A stretch of DNA of 64,000 bases from Spinacia oleracea (Eukaryota; Streptophyta; Magnoliopsida; Caryophyllales; Amaranthaceae): assembly GCF_020520425.1 (NCBI RefSeq), contig NC_079487.1, positions 109,216,141 through 109,280,140 of the forward strand, given 5' to 3'. Under the pieces are notes generated by a model. It was not told where the DNA came from. It ran no database searches and saw nothing but the letters and a program-made list of their open reading frames with translations. Both the position numbers and the translations under genes were made by a program. Numbering within the stretch: position 1 is the stretch's first letter; every line of letters starts with the position of its first letter. Shown here piece by piece: positions 30,986 through 42,189 of this stretch.

Positions 30986-31436
30986 CTCCCTCCGTCCCAA
31001 AATTATCTTCCTGTTTAACCAATTTCACGGTTTTTAAGAAAAATATTTGGAGTGGATAAGTCTAATAATTGGATTGTACTTGTATTGGAATAAGCAAAAT
31101 GGTCCCCTCATCTTTTGCACATGGATCCTAATCAAAATAGTTTAACCAATAAGAATACAATAATATTTATTCTCAACCAATCAAAATGCTCAGATTTAAA
31201 GCACACAGATTCAACACAAATAGGGGTAATACGGGGTCATTTTTTCCATCAAATGGTCCCTTCCTCTTTTTCTGATTTTTGTGGTATTAAATTAGTTTTC
31301 CTTGATTTTCTTTTTAATTTTAGTGGTCCCAAACAAGGGTAAAGTGAAAAGTTAATACATCTATAACTAGAAACAGGAAGATAATTTTGAGACGCTCATT
31401 TAAGAAAGTAGGAAGATAATTTTGGGACGGAGGGAA
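30986..31436. mobile_element. Stowaway-like MITE (451 bp)
   Basis: Left end CTCCCTCCGTCCCAAAATTA and the complement of the right end TTCCCTCCGTCCCAAAATTA are near-perfect inverted repeats, flanked by TA (30984-30985, 31437-31438). Confidence 0.85.
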
Positions 31437-31520
31437 TATATAACAATCTAATACACCCGTATTAATATAAGCAGTATCATTATATTTACATTTTCTTCGT
31501 ATCGTCCATACTAGTAATGA

Positions 31521-32060
31521 AAAACAGAGGAATGCTACATCGCTGGTGGACAGCGACAAAAAGAGCCCATACCTAGAGCAAAATGGTATTTTCGCTACAT
31601 GAGTTGAAAAGTCAAACAAATTACTAAATATCGGCAATATGACAGTAATTGATAAAACAATGACAGTATTTTAATACAACAATGACAGTATTTATGTAAA
31701 CGATGATAATACTTATATAACACTTGTATACATATTTTTATCTATTCATTTAATATGCAACGCTTCTATCTATTCATTTAAGTGACCCCTTTACTTTTTC
31801 TATTTCATTACACTTGTATACATAATTTTCTTTTTTTGGGTGATTGTGACAGTATTTTAATACAACAATGACAGTATATATATAACAATGACAATACTTA
31901 TATTACCGATGACAGTATATAAGAAGTTAGCAACACTTGTACACATTTATTTAAGTGTGGGCCATCTTTCCAAATTTTTTTATTTTTTATTTTTTATTTT
32001 TTTAGGGTGGGTATGGGTCTTTTTTATCGCTGGTGGACAGCGATGTAGCATGCCTCTGAA
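31521..32060. mobile_element. Element with about 45-bp terminal inverted repeats that are themselves palindromic
   Basis: The left arm reads CAGAGGAATGCTACATCGCTG then GTGGACAGCGACAAAAAGAGCCCATACC. The right arm is its inverted copy (GGTATGGGTC…ATCGCTGGTGGACAGCGATGTAGCATGCCTCTG). ATCGCTG...CAGCGAT makes each arm fold back on itself. The interior is AT-rich with repeated CAATGACAGTAT motifs and has no ORF. Possibly a non-autonomous Mutator-like or foldback element; no target duplication could be fixed. Confidence 0.65.
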
Positions 32061-32385
32061 AAACACGCAATAAGAGGGAATAGCGAGACGTCAGTGATGA
32101 GATATTCCGTACGGTTAGACACTTGGTAAACATGCAGTAAGTTGGACAGCCTCCAATCTGCCTTATTTCACTAAACCTTGGACATTAAGTTTAATTAATT
32201 ATTTACTCCACTTATTACTGCACGAACGAGTATGGAACCATCTTCGACTTGTATAGTTCCAGACCAGCTTCAGGCCAGGATCGGAGAGGCCAGCCCATGC
32301 CCAGCTGAAGACGTGGACCCCAAGTAAATAAAAAATGAAAAAAAAAACTTAAAGATGAAGCGAACTACGCCGAAATATCGAGTGG

Positions 32386-32403
32386 TTCGGGAACATTCCA
32401 GAG
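32386..32403 (+). promoter_or_regulatory. Heat-shock element in the DREB2 promoter
   Basis: TTCggGAAcaTTCcaGAG gives four alternating pentamer cores, three perfect and the last GAG for GAA, on a correct 5-base period. It is about 130 bases upstream of the TATA box. A second, imperfect set (GAAGCTTCTGAAAATTTC, about 32562-32579) lies just after the TATA box. Confidence 0.65.
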
Positions 32404-32404
32404 A

Positions 32405-32411
32405 ACGTGTC
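32405..32411 (+). promoter_or_regulatory. ABRE-type motif in the DREB2 promoter
   Basis: ACGTGTC fits the ABA-response consensus ACGTGKC and directly adjoins the heat-shock element. Confidence 0.5.
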
Positions 32412-32529
32412 AAACAACCAGCCGCTAAAACTCATGACACACGCCTTAAAAGCCCACGTCATCGCATCAAATTATTTATTTTCCAAAATATCCGGTTTTG
32501 ACCAGAAATATCTAAGTCCAGAAAAGTTT

Positions 32530-32537
32530 TATAAATA
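32530..32537 (+). promoter_or_regulatory. TATA box of the DREB2 gene
   Basis: TATAAATA in TTTTATAAATAGCC, about 230 bases before the first ATG at 32759. Confidence 0.7.
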
Positions 32538-32758
32538 GCCTTCACGATTCTCTTGGCTGAAGCTTCTGAAAATTTCTGGTTTCTGCGCGCAATACAAACC
32601 ATACTTCTATACCACTCTTTTACTTTCTCTCTCATCAAAAACAAAATCCAAAAAACTTAACAAAAATCGAATCGATCGAAAAACAAATTGCCAAATCTTA
32701 ATCGTATAAGAAGAACAGCGGATTTGAAAACCGATTTTGGGTGTTTCGCAGTCGTCGT

Positions 32759-34686
32759 ATGTCCTCGGAGATTTCCGAAAGGTTGGTTTGATTTTTCATT
32801 TTTGTTTCATCAATTTGTTCGTGATTGTTGATTTATCGTTATTGTTCAGGAATTTGTGGGATTCTTTTTAGTTGTAAGAGTTGGAATTTGAGAAAAATGT
32901 TCGTTTTTAAGGTTGATTTTTTATTTCTTTCCTTAGGGTTTGAGTTTATTTGTTAGTTTTTGTTGTCTGTTTTGTGATGCGAAATGAACACTTTGGTTAA
33001 AGAACTGAAAAAATCTTTGAACTCCTTAGGGTTAGGATTAACTTGTTGATTTAGGGTTAGGGTTTCCACTTGAAATTTCGAATTGCGTATGTTATTTGTT
33101 GATTGGAACACTAATGAATGGAACGGTGTATCAATTTTGGGGGGAAATTGTTTAGCTTCATTTTATGCTTTGATGATGAATATCTGACTGTTGAAGTAAT
33201 TGTTGATTTAGGGTAAGGTTTTACTTGAATTTTCGAATTGCGTATGGTATTTATTGATTGGAACACTAATGAATGAACTGGTGTATCAATATGGGGGAAA
33301 TTGTTTAGCTTGATTTTATGCTTTGATGGTGAATATCTGACTGTTGAAGTAAATAGAAAAACTTAGCCTGTGATCTCGTTTGTTGCAGATTGTGAACGAA
33401 GTAGTTGTGTCGGGGGCAGTGGAGACGGGTTTTGATTCTAATTTGCATCGCCCTTGTTTGAATTATTCCTTCCAGAGGTGGTAGTTGCTGTTATAAATTG
33501 AATTTAGTTATAATTTTAACTCGGAAATTATCTTTAATTTGCCAGGATGGGCACTTTCCATTACGACAAAGCTTCCTCTAACACACATTGTTCTTCTTCT
33601 GTACCCTTTGATTGCACCAGGAGAAGGAAGACTCGGAGAAGGTGTGATGGAACTGATTCTCTGGCTGATACTCTTGCCAAATGGAAAGAAATCAATGAGA
33701 AACTCTGTGAACAAAAGGAAGATGGCAAGCCTGTTAGGAAGGCGCCTGCAAAGGGGTCGAAGAAAGGATGTATGAAAGGCAAAGGTGGACCTGAGAATTC
33801 CCTTTTTAAATACAGAGGAGTTAGACAGAGGACTTGGGGTAAATGGGTAGCTGAGATTCGAGAGCCGAACAGAGGTAAAAGACTTTGGCTCGGTACTTAC
33901 CCCACTGCCCTTGAAGCTGCATTGTCTTATGATGAGGCTGCTCGTGCTATGTATGGTGAAAGTGCTAGATTGAACTTGCCATATTACCCTGCACCAGTAA
34001 GGGAGGATTCCAGAGATGATTCTGCTAGTGCCTCATACACAACAGCTACTACGACTAGTGCCTCATACACAACAGCATGTACAACTTCTGGTAATAACTC
34101 TGATGTCTATGTTGGAGAGCAATGGGATGGTGTAACGGGTGGTGCTACTGTTAAGCGAGAAGACATTGAAGGTGATTCTGAGTTTGATTTTAAAAATGCT
34201 TCAGCAGGTTTTAAGGTTGGCACCCCAGGTACTCCTGTTGATAAAGAAGAGAAGGCAGTTGTTGATAACGGTGAAGGTGACCAAGGTGGCATTGACATCA
34301 ATGACTACTTGCATAACTTGACAATGGATGAAATGTTTGACGTTGATGAATTACTTGGAGCTATAGATGCTGGCCCTGTTTCCCCTGTAGGTAATACGAC
34401 AACACAAGGACATGATGCATATGGTGCTTTCAGATCTCAAGTAGAGAACAATAGTATACAGCTAGAGAGGCCGGAGAGCTGGTCGAATCACGAACAAAAT
34501 CCGAATTACTTTCATCTGTTTCAAAATCAAGATGATGTCAACTTGTACGGAAGTGTGAATAACAGTGATCAAGGCTACAATGGGGTTAACTATGGGTTCG
34601 ACTTCTTAAACCCTGACAGACAAGAGGATTCTTCTCTACCAGTCGAAGATCATGGCTTTCTGAATCTCGGAGAATTGGGGTTTTAA
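32759..34686 (+). CDS. DREB2A-like: DREB2A-type AP2/ERF transcription factor
   Basis: The main exon (33546-34686) encodes, from the ATG at 33547, 379 residues. They include a basic nuclear-localisation stretch (RRRKTRRR, 25-32), the DREB2-specific [16 protein letters not shown] block (69-84) and one AP2 domain (88-145: [20 protein letters not shown]…) with Val14 and Glu19 of the DREB subgroup. The C-terminus is acidic and Asn/Ser-rich, with a tandem [11 protein letters not shown] repeat near 156-177. DREB2 proteins bind DRE/CRT (A/GCCGAC) sites and activate drought and heat genes. An upstream mini-exon (32759-32781, MSSEISE plus two bases) joins across a 764-bp GT-AG intron exactly in frame to the 33547 ATG, giving a 387-residue form; I prefer that start. 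Heat-shock and ABRE motifs precede it. The mini-exon is inferred from splice signals and frame, not from a transcript. Confidence 0.9.
33389..33477 (+). other. Candidate 89-bp frame-breaking cassette exon in DREB2
   Basis: A good acceptor (TTTGTTGCAG at 33379-33388) and a donor (CAGAG|GTGGTAG at 33478) bracket 89 bases inside the first intron. If included after the mini-exon it gives an immediate TGA. Its length is also not a multiple of three. This matches the logic of the alternatively spliced exon of cereal DREB2 genes. Confidence 0.5.
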
Positions 34687-34689
34687 CAG

Positions 34690-35770
34690 TGGTGATGGGC
34701 CTCTTTGTACAGCAGCAATGGTGAAGAAATCATAATGTAGCTTCATGTAGCAAAAAACTCAGAATGGTATTTTGGTGTCTAGTTTGAGTTTGTTGGGTGC
34801 TCCAATTAGTTTCACTTGGTTCATTCTGGAACCTTCATAACTGAAGCAAAGCTTATTCTCAATAGGTTTTTGATATAAGAGACATAAGCTCTGTTCTTTC
34901 TTTTTTCCTCTTGTTCTTGCTAACAATGAACATTTAGGACTAGTGATGTGAAGCTTGAATACTTTTTTGAGGGAATGTAATTCTTTTTTGTACAAATCAA
35001 CTTTGCTGACCTTGCCTGAAACAAGCTACACTGACATCCTTTTGCAGTTCCATTCCTACATTCAACTTTTGGTGTTTGCCTTAATCTTCTTTTGCGCGAT
35101 TTGTTGTAACTGTGAACTTTTACTCGAGTCACAATTTTTCCAACAGAATATGCACTTTCCCTGAGTGATTGTAAATTGTGGTGCATTTTGGCTAGTTTTG
35201 TTGTGAAATGTACAGCCACGACTAGGCACCCTGAGTTGCTATAATTTTCGGTAGAGGGCTTTCTTATAGAGGCTTGTGTTTTATGTAAGTCTTTGCCTCT
35301 CGGAATTAATGTTAATTATTTTGACTTGGTTGGCATGTTGAATGCTCCATGTAGAAACGTTCAAACAGAACCAATTTTTGTTCATTCTTTTGCCATATAA
35401 ATGGAATTTGGGTACTTCTGATGTCTCTACGAATGATCTGGTCCTGTGTTCTGAAACTACGTTAAGCACAATGTTATTGCTTGTCTGAATGTTCTGTTGC
35501 AATCCAGATTTCACTGTTGTAATCATCCTTATCAAAATTAGTCATGGAGCCTTGTTAAAGTGTTTTAATTTGCTTAAATGTTATACGAGTAATTTTTTCT
35601 TTTTTCTCAAAATCATAATTTGTTCTCTTCATGTTTGATCAAGGTTCCTGAATAGAATGGTCAGGATTTACATTAGTGTCCGTACTCCGTAGTTTGATTT
35701 TTGGTCGAAAACATAAGTTTCACAACCTTTATTTTCCAGATCAAACTCTTGATATTTTGTGGTTCACATT
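34690..35770. other. DREB2 3' flank, no further gene
   Basis: AT-rich with short frames in both strands and no recognisable product. It likely includes the DREB2 3' UTR in its first few hundred bases. Confidence 0.5.
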
Positions 35771-35772
35771 CA

Positions 35773-36113
35773 GGCTTCGTTTGGTAGGGCGTAAAACGTT
35801 TTCATGTAAAACGATTTCCCTTTTTCAATCATTTTACGTTGATTGGTTGGATAAGAGATGGAAAACAATTTTCCATGACTCCGTCAAAAGTAGAACACCC
35901 TTTTTCCATTTGAAATGAAGGAAAACCACTTTTCTTTCTTTCCTCCTTACCTCCCTCTCCTTTCTTCCCCTCAATCTTCACCATCTTCTCCCATTTTTCT
36001 TTAAGTTACCAAACAAAGGAAAACTAGTTTGGAATTGTGCTTTCCCTTGAAAAATATTTTCCATGGAAATTCATTTTACAATGAAAACGTTTTACGTCCT
36101 ACCAAACGGAGCC
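35773..36113. mobile_element. Tourist-like (PIF/Harbinger) MITE, 341 bp
   Basis: Ends GGCTTCGTTTGGTAGGGCGT and (complemented right end) GGCTCCGTTTGGTAGGACGT. Flanking TCA on both sides (35770-35772, 36114-36116). The same family occurs at 58386-58722. Confidence 0.85.
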
Positions 36114-36311
36114 TCAAGCATTTTACATTGACAAATAAAAAAAGTACTTATATAACAAATTAAAGCTTAATTTGACAAGAATAACAAAAGAAAATAACTT
36201 ATATTTCTTCATTAGTTAACTCATTACATTATACAAATTCACTTCTACACATCATCACACATTAAACAACATCCTTGAACAAAGAGCACTCTATCATTTG
36301 AGAACTTGGAA

Positions 36312-36749
36312 TTATGCAGCAGAAGAGATATCAATGGACTTGACCTCATGCTTCTTTTCCTCCATTTTAGGCACAGTGACGGTAAGAACACTATTCTCCA
36401 TATTCGCCTTAATCTCCTCCATCTTCGCATTCTCCGGCAGCCTAAACCTCCTTAAGAACTTTCCAGAACTCCGCTCGACACGGTGCCACTTTTCATTCTT
36501 ATCCTCTTGCTCTCTGTTTCTCTCCCCGCTTATCTGGAGCACCTTTCAGTCTTCCACCTCAACCTTCACCTCCTTCTTCAATCCGGGTAAATCCGCCTTG
36601 AAAACATGGGCCTCCGGAGTCTCTTTCCAGTCGATTCGAGTGTTCACAATCGCAGCAGTGTCTCCTCCGGTAGAGGAGAGAGGCCGAGAAAGGGTGTTGA
36701 AGGGATAAACAGAGAGTTGTAGTTCGTTCAGAGAATGATTCCATTTCAA
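36312..36749 (-). pseudogene. HSP17/18 class I-like: Class I cytosolic small heat-shock protein with one in-frame stop
   Basis: A single minus-strand frame covers 145 codons. The alpha-crystallin domain is nearly complete: [27 protein letters not shown], then [45 protein letters not shown] and the C-terminal SIDIS. The codon at 36546-36548, directly after VEVED, is TGA, where the family has a sense codon before VLQISGER. No frameshift is present. The N-terminal arm lacks the usual MSLIPS.F start and is divergent. The product of the first part would be only 67 residues without a complete chaperone fold. A heat-shock-type motif lies upstream. Single recent nonsense mutation or sequencing error are the options. 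Confidence 0.85.
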
Positions 36750-36821
36750 AAACTGATGTTTCTTGAATAGGCGCGGTAAGACTAGAATAGGAAATCAGAG
36801 GAGTTGAGTTTCAATTGTACT

Positions 36822-36835
36822 CTGGAACCTTCCTA
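36822..36835 (-). promoter_or_regulatory. Heat-shock element upstream of the sHSP
   Basis: CTGGAACCTTCCTA matches 12 of 14 positions of CTnGAAnnTTCnAG, the form common in class I sHSP promoters. It is about 75 bases from the ATG, with no clear TATA between. Confidence 0.5.
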
Positions 36836-37158
36836 CAATCCTACGTATTTGGGATTTTGGGCTTCTCAGTTAACCGAATCTGCTATTTCTGTATTTTGGG
36901 TTATGGACTTATGGCCAATCGATAAAATATTTGGGCTTCAATCACATAACACAAATAGTCTTTTTTTTTTTTTTTTCCTTTTTGTTCTTTTTGTTCTTTT
37001 TGGTGAATACACAAATAGTCTACTTGGTCACTTGACTTGGCAGATACTCCCTCCGTATTTATTTAAGGGATACACTTGTCTTTTCCGGCCGTATTTATTT
37101 AAGAGATACAGTTGTCATTTTTAGTAACTTATCAACCTCACTATCTAATTATATAATA

Positions 37159-37416
37159 CTTCATCCGTTCTTTTTTAAATGACACAATTATTTAGGCACG
37201 TTTGCCAATGCACGATTTCAAACATTAATATCTCTAAATGTGTATCGGAAAAAATTAAAAAAATTTGATATTTAAATAATATTTACTGATACGAATCTAA
37301 TAAGACCCACACGACTATGTTTTTTTCTTATGTATAAACCACAAAAGGAAGTCAAAGGTGTTTGTGTGAATATTGTCTAAAACCTCATTGTGTCATGTAA
37401 ATAAGAACAGAGGAAG
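37159..37416. mobile_element. Stowaway-like MITE nested in 37047-38018
   Basis: Ends CTTCATCCGTTCTTTTTTAA and ATAAGAACAGAGGAAG are imperfect inverted repeats with TA on both sides. The empty site is seen in the relative at 1176-1444. Confidence 0.85.
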
Positions 37417-37615
37417 TATATATAATTTACCCTATGACCCACCATCCTATTAAACAAATAATTTCATAATTCCACCCCACCTCTCACCCCACCAAAATAA
37501 CATGATCCCCACTTGTTTACTTACTACAATATCTACCCAACCACACTTGCTTTATTATTTTATTTCATTCAATTCTTTTTCTTAATATCCGTGCCCAATC
37601 AAGTGTATCTCTTAA

Positions 37616-37999
37616 GGGCATGCTTGGATTGAGGGTAAAGGGGTAATAAAAGTCAAACTAAGGTAATTGAAGGTGATGATGAGGGGTTGAAGTGGTGGCA
37701 AAGGGAACAAGCTAGTGTTGGCAAGAAGAAAATAAAAGGGAAGGGGGAACAAATACCCTCATTATGGGGGGAATAGTTACCCACCATCCCACTAGGGTGA
37801 TTATTACCCTCATTTAGGGGATAATTACTTCCCCCCTTCCTCCCTTCTCCTCACAACACCACCACTACCACAACTTCTCATCACAATACCACCACACCAC
37901 CCCCCTTGCAACCACTTCAATTCAACTTCATTGTCCTTTTATTATGGTGGTTTGACTTTCATTACCCCATAATCCATTACACCCAATCCAAGCGTGCCC
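37616..37999. mobile_element. Tourist-like MITE nested in 37047-38018
   Basis: Ends GGGCATGCTTGGATTGAGGG and CCCAATCCAAGCGTGCCC with a TAA duplication (37613-37615, 38000-38002). The relative at 1176-1444 has the intact CTCTTAAATAAAT site, which proves the insertion. Confidence 0.92.
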
Positions 38000-38056
38000 T
38001 AAATAAATACGGAGGGAGTAATAAAGAGATTTTTTTTAACAAAAAAATAAAAATTA

Positions 38057-38308
38057 CTCCCTCCGTCCCAGATTAGTTGTTACATTTACCTTTGCACAAA
38101 GTTTTAGATGATAAGTAGTTGTTTGGTTATCAATTGTTATTTTATTGAAAAAGTAGATGTGATAGGAGTTAGTGGGGTATTTTTTTAATTGAATGAGAGA
38201 GTGTATGAGGACAAAAAAAATTTAGTGGGAAGAGAGAGACAATATAATAATTGTGGGGTCATTCCTAATTTAGAAGTGTAACAACTAATCTGGAACGGGC
38301 GAAAAAGG
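38057..38308. mobile_element. Stowaway-like MITE, right end degenerate
   Basis: Left CTCCCTCCGTCCCAGATTAG and right CTAATCTGGAACGGGCG are inverted repeats. The last bases of the right end have decayed. Confidence 0.7.
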
Positions 38309-38895
38309 AAAGTGTAATAACTAATTTGGGTTTACTAGGTTACTTATTTAGCCTACTCCGTAAAGCGATAAATATGTTAAGTTATTTATTTAGCCTTACT
38401 AGGTTAATTACAATGTACTATATATATATATGTGGGAATAATGAGAACGACAAGATTTGAGCCGTATTTGTCATTGACAGATACTCCGTATTAACGAGCC
38501 GGACATAAAGTTGTCCGAGTATGACTCGTTTACTTAACGAGTTTAAATTTTTTGTTCTGCCTTATTTATGAACTTATCAAATAAGTTTTGACCGAACCTA
38601 TTCACAAGGTGTTCATGTGATACGCAGAGGGAGTACTTTGGCAGTGTTGAATACTCCCTAAGTTTTTCAGTATATGCTCTACTGAGTTTCTAACTTTTAT
38701 CAATTTGATAAAATGATTCGATGCGCAAAACCAGTTGAAGGTGGACCTCTTTTCTATCTTCAATTCAACACCTATATGATTCTTAATAAGACTAGAGGAA
38801 AAAGATTAAAAGAATATGCAACTTTCTGCTGAAAAAAATATGCAATAAAGCTATACTTGTAATACAATATATATGCTCAAATGCTCAATTAACTA

Positions 38896-39209
38896 TTCCC
38901 TTTGTTCCTTTATGTTCTTCCCATTTGGAAATTGGTGTGAGAATTAAGAAAATGGAATCTTGTAATGATTGGGTGTAAGAGTAATGATTGAATGTAAGAG
39001 AAAGTAATAAAGAACTGAAAGAGAGAACATATTTTTAATAAAGTAATAAAAAATCATAAAAGTGGGGTTGGGTGGTTAAATAGGGAAATAGGGAAATAAG
39101 GGATGGTGGGGAAATTTATTGTAAAAAGTAATGTCCAAAAATAGAAATGGGAAGAATATATAGGAACGCCCGAAATAGAAACGGGAAAAACGTTTAGGAA
39201 CAGAGGGAG
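38896..39209. mobile_element. Stowaway-like MITE
   Basis: Left TTCCCTTTGTTCCTTTATG and right CGTTTAGGAACAGAGGGAG with TA flanks (38894-38895, 39210-39211). Confidence 0.8.
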
Positions 39210-39235
39210 TAATAACTATCTACTCATGGTGAGTA

Positions 39236-39364
39236 CTCCCTGTCCTTTTATGTTTGTCTCGACTCTTTCTATTTAAAGTGACCATAAGTCCATTAAGTAT
39301 GATTGTCCCTTTATAATTTACAAAATGATCATAATCCCTTTTTTCCATCCTCGTATTTATAAAA
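39236..39364. mobile_element. Left part of a Stowaway-like MITE cut by a Helitron
   Basis: TA|CTCCCTGTCCTTTTATG starts a typical MITE, but the sequence runs directly into a Helitron 3' end at 39365. I could not find its right half further on. Confidence 0.5.
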
Positions 39365-41392
39365 CTAGTTGTTGGCCCGCGCGCTAGCGCGCGCGGTCCC
39401 CCAAGTTATACAAATCTATCTTCCGAAATATTATATAAATTATAAGCCTAACTACGCAATGGAAATAGTTGGGACGACATTTAGACATAGACGGTAACAT
39501 AGTTAATTACAAATTTTAAGTTATCAGCCTAAATGCAATGGGTATTTTCTAGGAACATGAAAATCCCACCATATAAGTTAGTTTAAATACTAATACAACA
39601 CAATACTAATAAAACACAATACTAATTTACTTTCACACATACAATACTACAATAGCGTGCATGAGCATGCTATGCAAAAAGGAGATGTCTCTAAAAGCAA
39701 CACTCCTCGACCGCAATGAGGGGAATGATGCTCAAATTTTTCATAGGGGTGTTCACACAACCACCGAAATGAGTGGGTGATTAATAAGTGGAGATGTATG
39801 AAATTTAATTCTCTGAAAGAATCACAAATGTAAGTCATTCCTCAAGGAAGATTTATTTTTTCCGATGTTGTACTACCTTAGCCAGTAACTTCCTTTTCTT
39901 CTTGCCAAATTGATTCTAAAAAAATTCAGCAATTCTCTTGACGAATTTCTTTATGGACATTTACCCATAGTCTGCAAGAAAGTATTTCTGGAAACAAGAA
40001 TATGAAGTAAGAAGATAAGCATTAATAGAGTATCTCGGTTTAAAAATATACGCTTTCATATCTAAATGAAAGTTCATGGTACAACCAAGGCTATTTCTGA
40101 TACTACTATGCCAACAGCTTGCTTTTACTGGTATGTATCAATAGCTCGCGCTCCCCATGTCATATCTGATACTACTATGCGACAAAACCTCAGTTTTCTC
40201 GTGCTTTTGTGTATATGACGCGCGACTATGCATTCATTTTGTGTATGACTATGGCCATTACCAAAAGTCTCATTTAAAATAAGTCACATCACCCAATTAT
40301 TTATAGTTGATGTTTATTAGGAATTTAGGATATGTACTTCTAAAATTAGAAAGTTTTCTACAATGGTAAAGGCGTTCAATAGTTTATTTTGTCAAATTCC
40401 ACACTACAGGTTTATCTAGAGAGTGAAACATGTGCTCCAAATATCAGGAATTTACCACATAGATCTCACAAGTACCATTCATCCAAGTAACTAAAGAAAA
40501 TCCAGTATAATATGTTTCTGTTAGTTGAAAAGTAGGGAAGGCTAAAATGCTAGTACTTGCAAAGGTAGACAAAGACAAACATTAAGCAAGAATAGTACAG
40601 AGTACGGAGTATTGTTTATGTTTTGGCTTATAATGCCTATTTGTCTCCTTTCGAATATGTCTCTAGCACTTCATTAAGCAGCAATACTATGAAATAATAT
40701 CAATGTTATTTCAATAAAACAGATCTTGCCTGCAAAATATAAGTTAAAAGAAAAAAGCAGGAGGATCACAAGAAGCTTCCACCATAAATTCAAAATTATC
40801 AGATATCTCAACCACTCAAGAGTAAATGTCTAAGAAAATACTCTATATCTCAAGAAAATTCATTAGTATAGGTGGCCAAAATAATTTGTTGCAAATCCAT
40901 ATATTTTAGCGGACATGCTCCCTAACCACCACCAACATGGAAATTTTCGAGGTTTTACATATTGCGTCTGCTTCTAATATCAAACAACAAGATCCTTAGT
41001 TTATCCAGCCATTGATGATCTATATGTATATAAGCCCTCAATGCAAAAGCAAAAGCAGCACCCTCTTCTCATTAAAGTAGAAGCTAGAACACAAAAGTAT
41101 AAAAGTAAAGGATTGAAATACCTCAAATCTGCTATCATGAGGAACAAAGTCAGTGGTACTTCATCATTAGCTGTCATTGTTGAAAGTTTTTGTGGAAGAA
41201 GACCTCTACAGAGGAGAGGCCACATAAAGGAAATTATAGCAGCGAAAGCTCTCCACTCCATTCTCCATATTCTTTTTAAAGCGTCCTTGTACTCTAATAA
41301 CAACCCTCAACTTAAAAGAGTGAAGGAGAGTAAGGAAGAAGAATCAATATATTCCAAGATGGTTACCTTAGGTAAGAACTATACTTGAGAAG

Positions 41393-41675
41393 AATCAATA
41401 CACAGAGGAAGCAACCATCAAGTGTAATAAAGCTACAGTGACTATACAAACCTATTATTAACAATATTTCTCTGATGCAACACAGAGGTAACAACCATCA
41501 AGAGTAATAAAGCTATACAGACCATACAAACCTATGATTAACAAGATTTCTCTGATGCAACACAAAAGAAACAATCATCAAGAGTAATAAATCTATACAG
41601 ACCATAAAAACCTATGATTAACAAGATTTCTCTGATGCAACACAAAAGAAACAATCATCAAGAGTAATAAAGGTA
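41393..41675. repeat. 80-bp tandem repeat, about 3.5 copies
   Basis: TTTCTCTGATGCAACACA occurs at about 41468, 41548 and 41628, an 80-base period, with flanking CCATCAAGAGTAATAAA units. No ORF or hairpin function is apparent. Confidence 0.85.
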
Positions 41676-42189
41676 AATGGCCATACAAGCCTATGATCAA
41701 GTCACGTACGATGAAAGTTCCTTTCTCTACTGCTTTACATATCACGCTGGAAAACCTGCAGATAGTGCCACCTGAAATTACTGAATTAATATAATGAATC
41801 AAGGGATTGAATATAGATAATGTCTCAATCCCACCTAAATACTGAATCAAGGAAAATCAAGGGATATCTCTTATTCATTTACATTAATGAATTAATATAA
41901 AACACACATTGTGTCATAATACAACTTATGGCCCATGTTCAGCTAGCCATGGAGCAGATAATATAAAATAGATAATGTCTCTACTATAAAACTAAAAACA
42001 ATCAATTAAATATGGGGACTAAAAAATCAAGTTCATTAGCAGTACAAGTCAACATTGAGGATAATAACACACCCTTTTTTGTGCCAATCGCCAATCTCAG
42101 AATCTAATGCCAAAACCAATGCTTTAGTCGTCGCATTTTCTATCTTTCAGCTATCTGCATATATTTCAACAATTGATCAACAACTAATA

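Larger units (their letters stand above)
37047..38018. mobile_element. Stowaway-like MITE hosting two other MITEs
   Basis: Outer ends CTCCCTCCGTATTTATTTAA and TAAATAAATACGGAGGGAG with TA flanks. Same family as 1176-1444. Its own sequence is 37047-37158, 37417-37615 and 38000-38018; the rest is nested insertions. Confidence 0.9.

Noticed and set aside
39640..39840. 63-codon minus-strand ORF as a captured gene piece
   Set aside because: No family resemblance that I can name; left as unassigned Helitron interior.
41977..42000. TCTCTACTATAAAAC as a plus-strand Helitron 5' end
   Set aside because: Not preceded by A, no matching plus-strand hairpin-CTAG end found, and orientation conflicts with the 39365 terminus.
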